Source: Chaetoderma sp. LZ-2023a (taxonomy: Eukaryota; Mollusca; Caudofoveata; Chaetodermatida; Chaetodermatidae). Taken from it: 64,000 bases of DNA. Each line of letters opens with the position of its first letter. The stretch's first letter is position 1. The notes below the pieces were generated by a model. The model ran no database searches. It saw only the letters and a list, made by a program, of their open reading frames with translations, and was not told the origin of the DNA. This document shows positions 21,400 to 31,773 of this stretch, piece after piece. The position numbers were made by a program, and so were the translations under genes. The DNA is taken from assembly GCA_034401795.1 (NCBI GenBank), contig CM067359.1, positions 145,892,233-145,956,232 of the forward strand. Direction: 5' to 3'.

Positions 21400-23731
21400 A
21401 GAAAACAGAGGCCATGTTTCTTTATGTATCAACTTCTCTTGAACAAACTTTAATGGCACTTAGTCATCAATATCATATCTCCCAAATTTCGGCCCAATCC
21501 GTTCAGTGGCTCTGGAGACGAAGTTGCTTTCATGAAAACCAGGCCATCCAAGATGGCCACCCAACCATTTGGCAAATCAAGTTTCCTTGAACAAACTTGG
21601 CCCTAAATGATATTTTATGAGTTTTGAATCAATCACTCAAACAGTTTCGACGAAGATTTTTAAAGATAAAATCAACCAAAATCCATGATGGCCCCCGACC
21701 AAATTGGCCGATCGGCTTCGTTTGAACAAACTTAAATCTCCATGCCCTAACGATGTTTCCTGTCAAATATAATTGAAATCAGCCCAGTAGTTCTCGAGAA
21801 GACATTTTAAATTTCCCATTGTTTTAGTATGGGAGCTTTTTGTGGGAAAATTGTCCACGCCAAACAGTTTATCCAACGGTTGCCAAACCGTTTATCCAAC
21901 GGTTTCGCAAATTGTAAATTTGAGATCAGAATACCCAAAAACATGTAAAACCAATTTCAGCCTCAAAATCCATCAAATAAAAAAAATCCAATATGGCCAC
22001 CAAACACGCTATATTTTGATTGACCCATGGCAGCCATGTTTTTTACAGATCATCTTCCCTTGAACAAACCGTAATGGCCCTTATTCCATAGTCATATGTC
22101 GCAAACTTCGGCCCGATCCCTTCAGCGGTTCTGGAGTTGTTTTCGGAAAAAAATAGGTCATCCAAGATGGGCACCGAACTATTTGGTCAATCAGGTTCTC
22201 TTGAACAAATTTGGTTCAGCTCTTGTCCTAGATGATTTTTCATGAGTTATGAATCGATCCCTCAAACGGTTTTGGAGAAGATTTTTAAAGCTATTTCTAA
22301 AAATCGGCCGAAATCCAAGATGACCGCCGGCCCAATGAAGCAGATCGGCTTCATTTGAACAAACTTGGATCCCTATGCCCTAAGGATGCTTCCTGCCAAA
22401 TATAATTGAAATCGGCCTAGTAGTTCTCGAGAAGACATTTTAAAGTTTCCATTGCATTGAAAATAATCCAAGATGGCCGCCAAACCATTTATGCAACAGT
22501 TTCGAAAATGGCAAATTTGAACTCGGAAAACCCAAAAATATATATAGAACCAATTTTGGCCTCAAAATCCATCAAATAAAAAAATCCAACATGGCCGCCA
22601 AACACGCTACATTTTGATTGGACCATGGCGGCCAGGTTTTTTGAAAGATCTACTTCCTTTGAACAAACTTTAATAGCCCTTAGTCCCTAATCATATCGCC
22701 CAAATTTCGGCCTGATCCCTTCAGCTGTTCTGGAGAAGTCGTTTTCGGGAAAAGTAGGTCATCCAAGATGGCCGCGGAACCTTTCGGTGAATCGAGTCTT
22801 CTTGAGCAAACTTGGCTTAGGCCTTTCCCTAGATGAGGTTTTATGAGTTTTGAATAGATTCCCCAAGCGGTTTCGGAGATTTTTAAAGACATCTAAAATC
22901 GGCCGAAATCCAATATGGCCACCGGCCAAATTGGCCAATCGGCTTCATTTGAACAAACTTGGACCTTAAGGATGCTTCCTGCTAAATATAATTGAAATCG
23001 GCCAAGTAGTTCTCCAGAAGACATTTTAAATTTCCCATTGTTTTAGTATGGACGCCTTTGGCGGGAAAATAATCCAAGATGGTCGCCAAACCGTTTATCC
23101 GACAGTTTCGACAATGGCAAATTTGAGCTCAAAATACCCAAAAACATATATAGAACCAATTTCAGCCTCAAACTCCATCAAATAAAAAAATCCAATATGG
23201 CTGCCAAACACGCTACATTTTGATTGGACCACAGCAGCCATGTTTTTTGACGGAGAAACGTCCCTTGAACACACTTTAATGGCCCTTAGTCCCTAATCAT
23301 ATTTCCCAAATTTCGGTCCGATCCCTTTAGCGGTTCTGGAGGTCGTTTTCGGGAAAACTAGGTCATCCAAGATGGCCACCGAACCATTTGATCAATCGTC
23401 TTCTTGAACAAACTTGGCTTACCTCTTTCCCTAGATGATGTTTCATGAGTTTTGAATGGATTCCCCAAGCGGTTTTTGAGAAGATTTTTAAAGACATTTC
23501 CTAAAATCGGGCGAAATCTAAGATGGCCACCAGCCAAATTGGCCGATCAGCTTCATTTGAACAAACTTGGATCCCTCTGCCCTAAGGATGCTTCCTGCCA
23601 AATATAATTGAAATTGGCCCAATGGTTTTTGAGAAGTCGTTTAAAGGTAAAGTTAACAGGCAATGGACGGACGGACACACGACAGATGGTCGCCATGGCA
23701 TAAGCTCATTTGGCATTTCAGGCGAGCTAAA
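21400..23731 (-). repeat. Family C long tandem repeat, about four units of 0.6 kb
   Basis: The phrase TTGAACAAACTTTAATGGC recurs near 21430, 22055, 22650 and 23265, spacings of about 595-625 bp. Each unit carries several AAGATGGCCGCC-type blocks and GTTTTGGAGAAG-type spacers. The end CATGGCATAAGCTCA...GGCGAGCTA (23694-23731) is the inverse of the TAGCTCACC...GAGCTTATGCCATG head seen at 28261. It fills intron 2 of the DUF1647-like gene. No protein coding is supported. Confidence 0.85.
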
Positions 23732-23905
23732 AATGGCTTCTGCAGTGGTCTTGAGAAATGGCCATTTGCAGAACAAGAGAAGACAATTTTTGAAAATTTG
23801 ATTTCCTGGAAACTTAATAGATATTTCTGCTTTGTGTTGACGCGGACTCATCTTCAAAAATATTTATCTTCTCTTGGTCTGCAAATGGACATTTTCTATG
23901 AGTTT
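23732..23905. repeat. Hairpin family A copy with replaced centre
   Basis: Outer arms TGGCCATTTGCAGAACAAGA and CTTCTCTTGGTCTGCAAATGG are intact, but the usual CTGGAATGACTGGCTC centre is replaced by unrelated DNA. It abuts the end of the family C array. Confidence 0.75.
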
Positions 23906-23944
23906 TAAATTGATAAACAATCACTTTTCATGTCAATAATTTAC

Positions 23945-24665
23945 AAGTGTTACTGGTGAACAAACTAGTATGACAGCAGAATGGTTCCTAGTGTGACCAG
24001 TAAAACAGTCTGGGATACCAGCCAACTGGTTCCTGGTGTAAATCAATAAAACAGTCTACTATCCCAGCCAACTGCTTCCTGGTATAATCAGTGAACAGTG
24101 TAGTCTATTGACTGATTGGTCCCCCCCGTGTGATCTGTGAACAGTCCGGTATAACAGCCAGGGTTCTTACAAACTTGAAAAGCCCTTGAATTTTGGCATC
24201 TGCCTTGAAGCCTTGAATTTGAAATTTGCTTTGAAAAGTACTGGAATTTCACCCATCCACCTCGAAAAGCCCTTGAAAATCAACATTTCCTCTCATGTGA
24301 TATTTACTGTCTGCAAAACGTTCACGTACTGATGTAAATAAAGATTTAAGAAAAGATGATTTGGCAATTTGATTGACAAAATCTATCTGGAACCGAGTAA
24401 GATCCAAAATTCAGACTGTAATTTGAAAGGTTCTAAAGGTAAGCTGTATGAAGTTTTGCACCAGTGTCATATTCTCACTTTGTCCGGGATGCTGGTTCTG
24501 AGCCAATGAGAAATCAACTTTTTTAGTCTTGAAAGTCCTTGAATAAGAAAACCTGCCAGCTGTATGAACCCTGACAGCAGAATGGGTGTCGCTGTGCAGT
24601 GTACTATATTGACTAACTGGTTCCCGGTGTGATAAGTAAACAGCCTGGTGTTCATCTGACTGGCT
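23945..24665. repeat. Diverged tandem repeat interrupted by a transposon
   Basis: Units of roughly 50-60 bp contain AACAGTCTGGTATAACAGCC, AACTGGTTCCTGGTGTGATC and AGT. The array is split by the element at 24159-24573 and resumes to 24665, just before the exon 3 acceptor. Confidence 0.75.
24159..24573. mobile_element. Non-autonomous element with CAGGGTTC termini and 5-bp TSD
   Basis: Left end CAGGGTTCTTACA; right end TGTATGAACCCTG, whose inverse is CAGGGTTCATACA. ACAGC directly flanks both sides (24154-24158 and 24574-24578), a 5-bp duplication. The interior has CCTTGAA/CTTGAAAAGCC motifs and no coding. Confidence 0.7.
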
Positions 24666-24711
24666 CTGATTGAAAGTTTATGATATTGGTATGTTTATGT
24701 TTTGTTTGCAG

Positions 24712-25248
24712 GAGTTGCTCAAGGAGTATGGTGGTGTGTTGTGGGTTGATCCCTCTCTATACTTCATCTCAGGGAGCTGGAACAGCACTTTCACTCGAGC
24801 GCAGTCAGTCGGGATAATGGCATGGACAATCGATACACCTACATCAGCGTTAACTCATCCCAAAATGTTCCAATATTTTAAAACCACCCAGGATGATTTC
24901 TATTTCCACCGAGCCATTGAATCAAATCATCTACTGATATATAATTTAGAGACGATGCATAAACATTTAATGCTACCGTGGGTCAAGTGCGCTCTCATGG
25001 AGGAGTGCTTGAATCCAACAGGGGCTCAAAATGTTGGATGTAATTATAAACGAAAACCGTTCTTCCGATACTCCGGCTGTCACCATTACGACATGTCGGC
25101 GCTGAATATTGTGCTAGGACTATTATTTGACTTTGACGTTCAGAAGTACTCAACAAAGGAACATTTATTGGAATACCTGCATGCGATTGAGGACGAAGGA
25201 CGGAATATATCTGTGAAAACTGGACCAGGTTTTGATAGAATAACATGA
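24712..25248 (+). CDS. DUF1647-like protein, exon 3 (terminal)
   Basis: The acceptor TTTGTTTGCAG precedes GAG at 24712. The exon reads 178 codons to the TGA at 25246-25248. ELLKEYGGVLWVDPSLYF carries the W-x-D-x-S motif, which in related GT-A-like families lies near the nucleotide-sugar/metal site. Then come THPKMFQYFKT, a Cys-rich MLPWVKCALMEECLNPTGAQ, and GCHHYDMSALNIVLG, a YD.SA.N motif common in glycosyltransferase C-terminal halves. The protein ends soon after RNISVKTG. No AATAAA is obvious in the first 100 nt downstream. It could be a recently duplicated family member; the frame is intact across all three exons, so I treat it as a real gene. Confidence 0.85.
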   Translation, partial: ELLKEYGGVLWVDPSLYFISGSWNSTFTRAQSVGIMAWTIDTPTSALTHPKMFQYFKTTQDDFYFHRAIESNHLLIYNLETMHKHLMLPWVKCALMEECLNPTGAQNVGCNYKRKPFFRYSGCHHYDMSALNIVLGLLFDFDVQKYSTKEHLLEYLHAIEDEGRNISVKTGPGFDRIT

Positions 25249-25581
25249 TGAGTTAATGTTTTCTAAGAATATATCCCAGAAACTTTCAGAAATCACCAGC
25301 TTCCAATATTCAATTTATATTTATTCAGTTTAATACAATATAGCATTATGACTGCCACGAGATGTTGCTACCTAAACATTTAGCAACAGCATTTGCAAAA
25401 TGGATAAACAATTTCAGGTCACACTCATTACTTAAACCTTTAATGGAGGGATCCATTGCTCGCTATGCCATGTTCATTTTTATCTAAGCTCTGCCCACCC
25501 TTTCCAGCATTTTGGAATCAATTTATATACTTCGAACTCTGAATTACCAAAGCGCCAATTTCAAGGTAATTACACTTGAAA
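25249..25581. other. 3' flank of the DUF1647-like gene
   Basis: AT-rich, probably including the 3' UTR. No AATAAA was found in the first 300 nt; variants cannot be excluded. Confidence 0.4.
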
Positions 25582-25673
25582 TCTGTTGAATAATTGGAAA
25601 TTTATTTGACTGGGGGCTGTTGCTGCCTATGGCAGCAACAGCTATCAGTCAAATTAATTTCAAAATATTCAAC
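25582..25673. repeat. Hairpin family B copy
   Basis: CTGTTGAATAATTGGAAATT ... TTGACTGGGGGCTGTTGCTGCC, loop TAT, inverse arm ending CAAAATATTCAAC. This is one of the clearest palindromes of the family. Confidence 0.9.
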
Positions 25674-25829
25674 ATAATGTTTAGTAAATTGTAGATCCAT
25701 CAAAAACACTTCACAGACTTCTTGAGCTTCATGAGAGAGTCATAATATGTCATTATGATTCCGACGTCAGTCTAGATCTGACATTTTATTATGTCATATA
25801 CCTGAGTGACAGATGGGATCCCTCCATGG

Positions 25830-26060
25830 TAAATCTGGTCAAAAAGGAATTTTGCAATAGTAGTGGAGAATTCTCATTTGCAGACCGAGAGAAGACTGTT
25901 TTTGATAATTTGTCTCTGAAATGACTGGCTCAAACCAGTCATTCCAGCGATAAATTGTCAAGAATAATAATCTCTTGCCCTGCAAATGGATATTCCGCTA
26001 AGCACAAATTTGGATTTTCTTGATCATTCTTGACAATCAGAGAAATAAATGGAATATAGC
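25830..26060. mobile_element. Hairpin family A MITE
   Basis: Arms TTTGCAGACCGAGAGAAGAC and GATTATTATTCTTGACAATT-type inverse; centre TGACTGGCTC/AAACCAGTCA. The outer TTAA ends are diverged. Confidence 0.75.
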
Positions 26061-26239
26061 GCATGCATTAACCCTTTGTAACCGACTGACCAAATGCAAC
26101 AGGGGCGTATGAATTGCGTGTAGTATGATAACTTGTGTAAATATTAGGACACTACAGCACAGAAATAAGTTAACATGTCAGCAAAACAGAAACATGGTAG
26201 TAACTAGTTAGTACAATTTCGAACATGATACAAAAAATA

Positions 26240-26335
26240 TTCTGTCAAATATTTTCGACTTAATTTGATTGAAAGACATTGTTGCCTTAGTCATCAATCG
26301 GCGCCCAATGAAATAAAGTCCAATATTCTCAATAG
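26240..26335. repeat. Hairpin family B, degraded copy
   Basis: TTCTGTCAAATATTTTCGAC ... TTTGATTGAAAGACATTGTTGCC with a weakly matching right arm (AATATTCTCAATAG). Confidence 0.55.
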
Positions 26336-26561
26336 TATGTTTTATTTTGTTTTACAAACATTTTAATTTATTTCTTATCTGTACTGTACAGTACTGTTGC
26401 TGGAGGCTACTCTTCCAAGAACATTGTTTCCAAAATGTGCACCTATTGTGGCTGCGTGTTGTGCCTCAGAATATTTGATTCTTCACATCAGCGTGATAAG
26501 GCTTATCCCTTTGACCATTGAAATGCTAATGTCTGAATAACAATACAACTATTCAGGAATG

Positions 26562-26639
26562 CTGTTGAATATTTTAAAACTAATTTGACTGTATGGCAGC
26601 AACAGCTCCCAATCCAATTAATTTCAAAATATTCAACAG
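26562..26639. repeat. Hairpin family B, centre-deleted copy
   Basis: CTGTTGAATATTTTAAAACT faces AATTTCAAAATATTCAACAG across a shortened centre containing GGCAGCAACAGC. Confidence 0.8.
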
Positions 26640-26714
26640 GATATTCCTCAGAGCATTTATAAAGAATTTGTCATTTCTGGTCTATACGGGTAAAATAGGG
26701 TTAATATAATTTTC

Positions 26715-26860
26715 TTAGCTCACTGCCTGCTGCTGAATTTCTGCAGATTACATTTTCCATGGAGTTTAATTCTGGATATGCTGAATATTTTGAAAATAAT
26801 CAAATTGTTTTCAAAATATACAGCAGGTCCAGAGTTATTATCCATTAAAGTTATTGCCTG
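26715..26860. repeat. Long-arm family B variant, left arm complete
   Basis: CTGAATTTCTGCAGATTACA ... TTTCCATGGAGTTTAATTCT precedes TATGCTGAATATTTTGAAAA. The same outer arm occurs inverted at 33244-33293, showing that the family has a longer outer arm in some copies. Confidence 0.65.
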
Positions 26861-26961
26861 ATGTCTTGGTGGTAAAACAAATGCTGACGTTGTGTACAAG
26901 GTTTGTCAGATTTTGCTTTATCATATAAACAAGGCTTCTAGCCTGTACCATATCTTTCGAT

Positions 26962-27375
26962 ATGAGCACACGTGCCATATTCAACGGAGTATTTTCATTG
27001 GCTGTTGGGTGCGCAACCCATTTAAATCGACCAATTAAAACATCGATTGATGTGAGCATGACGCGTAGGGATTTGTCATTCATGAAACGTCATCGCAAAA
27101 TGTCATCGGTTGACAGTTTATCAGTTTATAGCGAAGTAACGATTGATGGCCGTGGCTCTGCGATAGTCTTAGAAGAAAAGTATAGTTTACGGCCGACATC
27201 GCCAGATTTTGTGTTTGTCACTAGATTTTGCTGCGCATTCAGTATCTGTTATCAAGTAGTGGTGCGTCACAGCGGCGGTATCGATTTCACGAAAATCAAC
27301 AATAAGAAATCAGATAAAAGTCACATCAGCAACTATTGGCAAATATTTCAAAATTACAGTTTATATGATAAATAA
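26962..27375 (+). other. Unassigned 137-codon open frame
   Basis: An open frame with no recognisable domain (starts MSTRAIFNGVFSLAVGC, contains MKRHRKMSSVDSLSVYSE). The segment has more CG dinucleotides than its surroundings and two ATTGG/CCAAT boxes, so it might be promoter or first-exon DNA. I found no splice donor that settles this. It may be spurious. Confidence 0.2.
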
Positions 27376-27383
27376 AATCTCAA

Positions 27384-27512
27384 ACTCGGTCACTTTTCAT
27401 ATCTCCATTATGAACCTCGTTAAAAATTATCAATTTTGCACTCGCTAAAGCTCATGCAAATTGATAAATTTCAACTCGGTCCATAATAGTGATATGAAAA
27501 GTGCCCTCGTTC
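27384..27512. repeat. Inverted repeat (CTCGGTCACTTTTCATAT arms)
   Basis: CTCGGTCACTTTTCATATCT ... ATTATGAACCTCG pairs with CGGTCCATAATAGTGATATG ... AAAAGTGCCCTCG, and an inner pair ATCAATTTTGCA/TGCAAATTGAT nests inside it. It looks like a solitary MITE. Confidence 0.65.
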
Positions 27513-27970
27513 CAGATTCTCTATATATGTATAATATTTTATAGACTACAAGTGCTATGTCATAGATAAATTTATAACTCAATACATTAATATATCAAGA
27601 TATTCTCTTCAACGATATAATACTCAATGGCCATGTTGTGATACAACTCATATAAGACTATGTTTAAATATGGCCTTACGTTTTAGCCGTTTACTGGTCA
27701 ATCGAGACAAAACATGGTTCTTGCAGTGACCATGGGAGGTGTGTAAATTTTACATTTCTCAATATCGCAGCAGAAGCTACTTTCTTGTCAACTGTGGATC
27801 CTTTACTGTGTGTAACTATTGTACATATATTGTGTGTTATTTGTCAATCTGTGCTAGTCAGAAACTTGCCATATACGATATTTGGTGTACATTTTTAAAA
27901 CAGTTTTTTGTTATTTTTACTTCCACATTCTCCTTCAGAAAGTTGGAATTTGTTTTACAGTTTTAAACAC
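27513..27970. other. No feature recognised
   Basis: AT-rich, with one short Cys/Phe-rich frame (27739-27966) that shows no domain or splice support. Confidence 0.4.
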
Positions 27971-28185
27971 TAACCCTCAAATTTGTTAAATAAAATTCCA
28001 ATTTTCTCAAAGAAAAAAAAATTCCATTTACAGTATAAGACAAGATTCATGTGTATCTTTGAAAATTTACCGCTGGAATGAATAGATTTTCAAAAATAGT
28101 CTTCTCTTGTTCTGCAAATGGACATTTTTCAGGACCACTGCAGAAGCCGTTTTTTTGCCGTCTTGAGTGTTAAAGGTTAAAGACT
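27971..28185. repeat. Hairpin family A, deleted copy
   Basis: Left outer sequence TAACCCTCAAATTTGTTAAA and right outer TTGAGTGTTAAAGGTTAA are present, but most of the first core arm is missing. TCTTCTCTTGTTCTGCAAATGG remains. Confidence 0.7.
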
Positions 28186-28260
28186 GTATACGGTACATCT
28201 TTATTCAGTTCTCAAATTTTAATTTTTAAAATGCTGTACAAATTTTCACTTTTCTATTTT

Positions 28261-29120
28261 TAGCTCACCTGGCCAATTGAGCTTATGCCGTAGGGCATGT
28301 TTGTCTGTCAGTCCATTGTCTGTAAACGGTTTCTCAAGAACCACTGGGCAGATTTCAACCAAATTTGGCAGCAAGCATTCGTAGAGCAGAGATCCAAGTT
28401 TGTTCAAAGGGAGCCGATTGGCCGGCGGTCATCTTTGATTTTGGCTGATTTTTAGAAATGGCTTTAAAAATACAGAAACCTCTTGGGGGATCGATTCAAA
28501 CCTCATGAAATATCATCTAGGGCAAGAGCTGAACTGAATTTGTTCAAGGGAACTTGATTGGCAAAGTGCTTCGGCAACCATCTTGGATGACCTAATTTTC
28601 GCGAAACGCCTTCCCCAGAACTGGTTAACGGATCGGGCTGAAATTTGGGCGATATGATTAGGCGCTAAGGACCATTAAATTTGTTCAAAGGAAGTTAATT
28701 CATCAAAAAACATGGGCGCTATGGACCAATCAACATGTGAGTGTTTGGTGTCCATATTGGATTTTTTAATTTGATGGATTTTTAATAGGAAATTGGTTTC
28801 ATATAGGTTTTCGGTATTCTGATTTCAAACTTGCCACGTTCGAAACAGCGGATAAATGGTTTGGCGGCCAACTTGGATCTTTTTCCCGCAAAAAAAATTC
28901 CCATATTAAAGCAATGGGAAATATAAAATGTCTTCTCCAGAACCACATCATCTAGGGCAACAGCTGACCAAGTTTGCTCAAGGAAACTTGATTGTCAAAT
29001 GTTTTGGCAGTCATCTTGGATGACCTAGTTTTCGAAAAACCGACCTCCAGTAACTACTAAACACATCGGCCTAAAATTTGGGAGATATGATTAGGGACTA
29101 AGGGCCATTAAGTTTTTAAC
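28261..29120 (+). repeat. Family C repeat, plus orientation
   Basis: Opens with TAGCTCACCTGGCCAATTGA, GCTTATGCCG, then the ordered blocks also found in 43591-44985 (CCAAGTTTGTTCAAAGGGAG, ACATGGGCGCTATGGACCAA). About one and a half units. Confidence 0.85.
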
Positions 29121-29163
29121 ACTGAACCATGAATTCTTAATTTCAAGTGTCCGATACAGGTGG

Positions 29164-29218
29164 ACTGTTGAATATGTAACCGCTGCCAGTCAAATTAGTT
29201 TCAAAATATACAGTTAAG
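29164..29218. repeat. Hairpin family B, deleted copy
   Basis: GGACTGTTGAATATGTAACC, then GCCAGTCAAATTAGTTTCAA, AATATACAG; most of the left arm is lost. Confidence 0.6.
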
Positions 29219-29290
29219 AATATTTATTAAATGGTCATGCAATTCAGACAGTTACTGATAGACTGTTGCCACTTTTGTGTCAGACCTAGA

Positions 29291-29724
29291 TAGAGCTGTT
29301 TGGTATTGATATTTTATGTTCGGTACCGATATCGGTATTTTTTGTCCCAGTTACCTCGGTATCGGGATCGCATTAGTACTTCTGCAGACTCTTTTGTGGG
29401 TACAATGCAAGTGCTTTTTCAAATTTATTGTGTTGTCATGATTCGCCAATACATTCCGTTTTGAGATAACGTCCACGCAATAGACATTTTGAGACTTATG
29501 TAATAATTGTCAGACAGTGCAACATTATGATGGGTAACCCTCTTGTGACATGAAATAATGAGGATTGCATGTGAAAATTTGATGGAATCCTCTCTTTTGT
29601 GCAATTTGAGGCATTTTTTTTTCAGTATTGAAATTTCGGTAATCTGAGATTTGTTCGGTACAGTATTTCGATATTGTTGTGGTATTGATATCGCATGGTA
29701 TTTTCGGTATGCCTAACAGGTCTA
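29291..29724. mobile_element. 434-bp hAT-type MITE with perfect 8-bp TSD
   Basis: Terminal inverted repeats TAGAGCTGTTTGGTAT and, read inversely, TAGACCTGTTAGGCAT. Both sides are flanked by GACCTAGA (29283-29290 and 29725-29732), an exact 8-bp duplication as hAT elements make. The subterminal region is rich in GGTATCG/CGATATC motifs, like the 54643-56142 element. Non-coding. Confidence 0.9.
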
Positions 29725-29820
29725 GACCTAGATAATTCGTTTGAATGTTTATTAATAAGTGAAGTATTTTGATATTTGATGTCTTGATCCCTCCATCTAA
29801 ATTGGAAATAATTTCTTTCA

Positions 29821-30042
29821 TTAACCCTTTAGCACTCATATCAGCCCAAAACCGCTTCTGTAGTGGTCTTGAGAAATATCCATTTGCAGACCAAGACTTA
29901 AAAAATATACCACTGGAATGGCTGGCTTGATAACCGACACAGTCATTCCAGTAGTAAATTTCCAAAAACAGTCTTCTCTTGGTCTGCAAATGGACATTTT
30001 CTATGAGAAAATTGAATTTTCTTGAACAAATTTAAGGGTTAA
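29821..30042. mobile_element. Hairpin family A MITE, complete
   Basis: A 222-bp copy with TTAA at both ends (29821-29824, 30039-30042), ends TTAACCCTTTAGCACTCATA and TTTAAGGGTTAA. The core palindrome spans about 29879-29998 with a minor arm deletion. Confidence 0.92.
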
Positions 30043-30182
30043 GATAAATTATTAAATTAATTTCTGTAGGCAACCTATTGCCACGCTCTACATGAATTAT
30101 ATGGAGATATGAATGATAGTGCTGTCTGGAATATGATAATAAAGAATCTGACACCCTTCCTACATTACGATAAACATATCTG

Positions 30183-30382
30183 TCAACCCTTCCATGGTGA
30201 AGCTGGCCAAAACCTGTCTGTGCAGTTGTCTGGAGGAATGTCCATTTGCAGGTCAAGAGAAGACTATTTCTGAGAATTTATCACTGGAATGATAACTGAG
30301 CCAGTCATTCCAGTGATAAATTTTCAAAAATAATCTCGGCCTGCAAATTGAGATTTATCCGGTTTGCGCATGAAAGGATTAA
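30183..30382. mobile_element. Hairpin family A MITE
   Basis: From TCAACCCTTCCATGGTGAAG to GCATGAAAGGATTAA. The core TTTGCAGGTCAAGAGAAGAC ... ATTTATCACTGGAATGA with its inverse arm has lost part of the loop. Confidence 0.85.
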
Positions 30383-30416
30383 GGTTATAAAATGAAAGTT
30401 ATAATAGGAAATATTT

Positions 30417-30782
30417 AACTGTTTACTGGTCAAGCTGACCAAAACTGGACTCTGCAATGGTGTATAGGAATGTCCATTTGCAGGCCAAGAAAATAAAATT
30501 TATTACTCAATCGTGATAAAATTTAAAAAATCGTCTTTTGCTAAGAATAACGTATAATAACAGAAAATATGGAACATCGTGCTACAAATCAGAAAATATT
30601 TTCTTGACCCTTTAAGCCTTGATTTTGTTCAAGAAAGTTCCAATTTTTTCAAAGAAAATGTCCATTTGCAGACTAAGAGAAGACTAGTTTTGAAAGTTTA
30701 GCACTGGATGCTCGATTTAAAAAAAAAATTTCAAGACCACTGTAGAAGCCATTTCTGGCTGATATGAGTGTTAAGGGGTTAA
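30417..30782. repeat. Two truncated family A copies
   Basis: 30417-30540 keeps one outer end (TAACTGTTTACTGGTCAAGC) and a broken core. 30604-30782 runs TTGACCCTTTAAGCC to GTGTTAAGGGGTTAA with the centre collapsed to a poly-A run. Confidence 0.7.
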
Positions 30783-31312
30783 CTACATTTATTTTGCAAT
30801 TATCAACAAAGAAAGTCCATGGCCGGTATTGTGTAACCAATCGTTACATATGCATGAGTGTTCAGCCAAACGTAGGAATTCCCACCCTGTCATCAAATCT
30901 GCGTAAAATGAAATGCTCTCTATTATATTTGAAACATTCAAATCTGCATTAATTTTAATTTAGCAAAAGGGTATAACTTAATTTCCTACCCTGCTTGGTA
31001 AAATCACCCTCATATATATGGTTACAAGCGCAGTCATAGATGTGACCATACTACATGGTGTAGGAGGAAAAGCTGGCTTTTTCTGGTATTTATGTATATT
31101 TATACATTAGAATTTTTTAGTATATAGCTGGTCCGTATCATGGTGTACTAAAAATAAGACAGTATGCCCTCCAGAGGAATGAACTATAGATCATCTCAAA
31201 TTACCCGCCATCTGGCCTGTACCCATAGTCACTATTTATTACCAATCTGAGTTTTTATGTATACTGTATCATCTTAATTGTACACCCATCTGCTTTCATT
31301 TATACTAACCGG
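30783..31312. other. No feature recognised
   Basis: AT-rich, with short frames only; no repeat of the families described here. Confidence 0.4.
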
Positions 31313-31551
31313 TTAACCCTTTAATGGTCGAATTTGTTCAAGAAAATTTAAATATCTGCCTATTGAATGTCCATTTACAGGCCAAGAGAATATAATTTTT
31401 GAAAATATATCACTGGAATGACTGGCTCGGTTATCGAGCCAGTCATTCCAGTGGTAAATTTAAAAAGATTGTATTCTCTTGGCATGTAAATAGCCATTCC
31501 CAAGACCATAACAGATACCGGTTTTGCCCAGCATGACCATTAAATGGTTAA
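31313..31551. mobile_element. Hairpin family A MITE, best-preserved copy
   Basis: TTAACCCTTTAATGGTC at the left and GACCATTAAATGGTTAA at the right: 16 of 17 terminal bases are complementary, including TTAA. The core at 31367-31497 is an almost uninterrupted palindrome centred on GGCTCGGTTATCGAGCC. Total 239 bp. Confidence 0.95.
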
Positions 31552-31773
31552 TACTCAAGTTGGACAAGAAAATTAAAATTGTTCATTCAGTGTCAATTTG
31601 CAGGCCAAGAGACTATTTTTTTTTTAATTACCACTGGAATGACTGCCTCTTTTATCGAGCCAGTCATTACAGTGGTAAGATTTCAAACAGAGTCTTCTCT
31701 TGACCTGCAAATAGCCATTTATCAAGAATACTGCAGAGGCTGGTTTTGGTCGACTTGACCATTAAAGGATTAA
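31552..31773. mobile_element. Hairpin family A MITE, tandem to the previous
   Basis: Shares the TTAA at 31548-31551 with the preceding copy and ends GACCATTAAAGGATTAA. The core has a poly-T interruption at about 31616-31625. Two full copies back to back on a shared TTAA suggest insertion into the duplicated TTAA. Confidence 0.88.

Noticed and set aside
24995..25246. 83-codon minus-strand frame
   Set aside because: Antisense shadow of exon 3 of the DUF1647-like gene.
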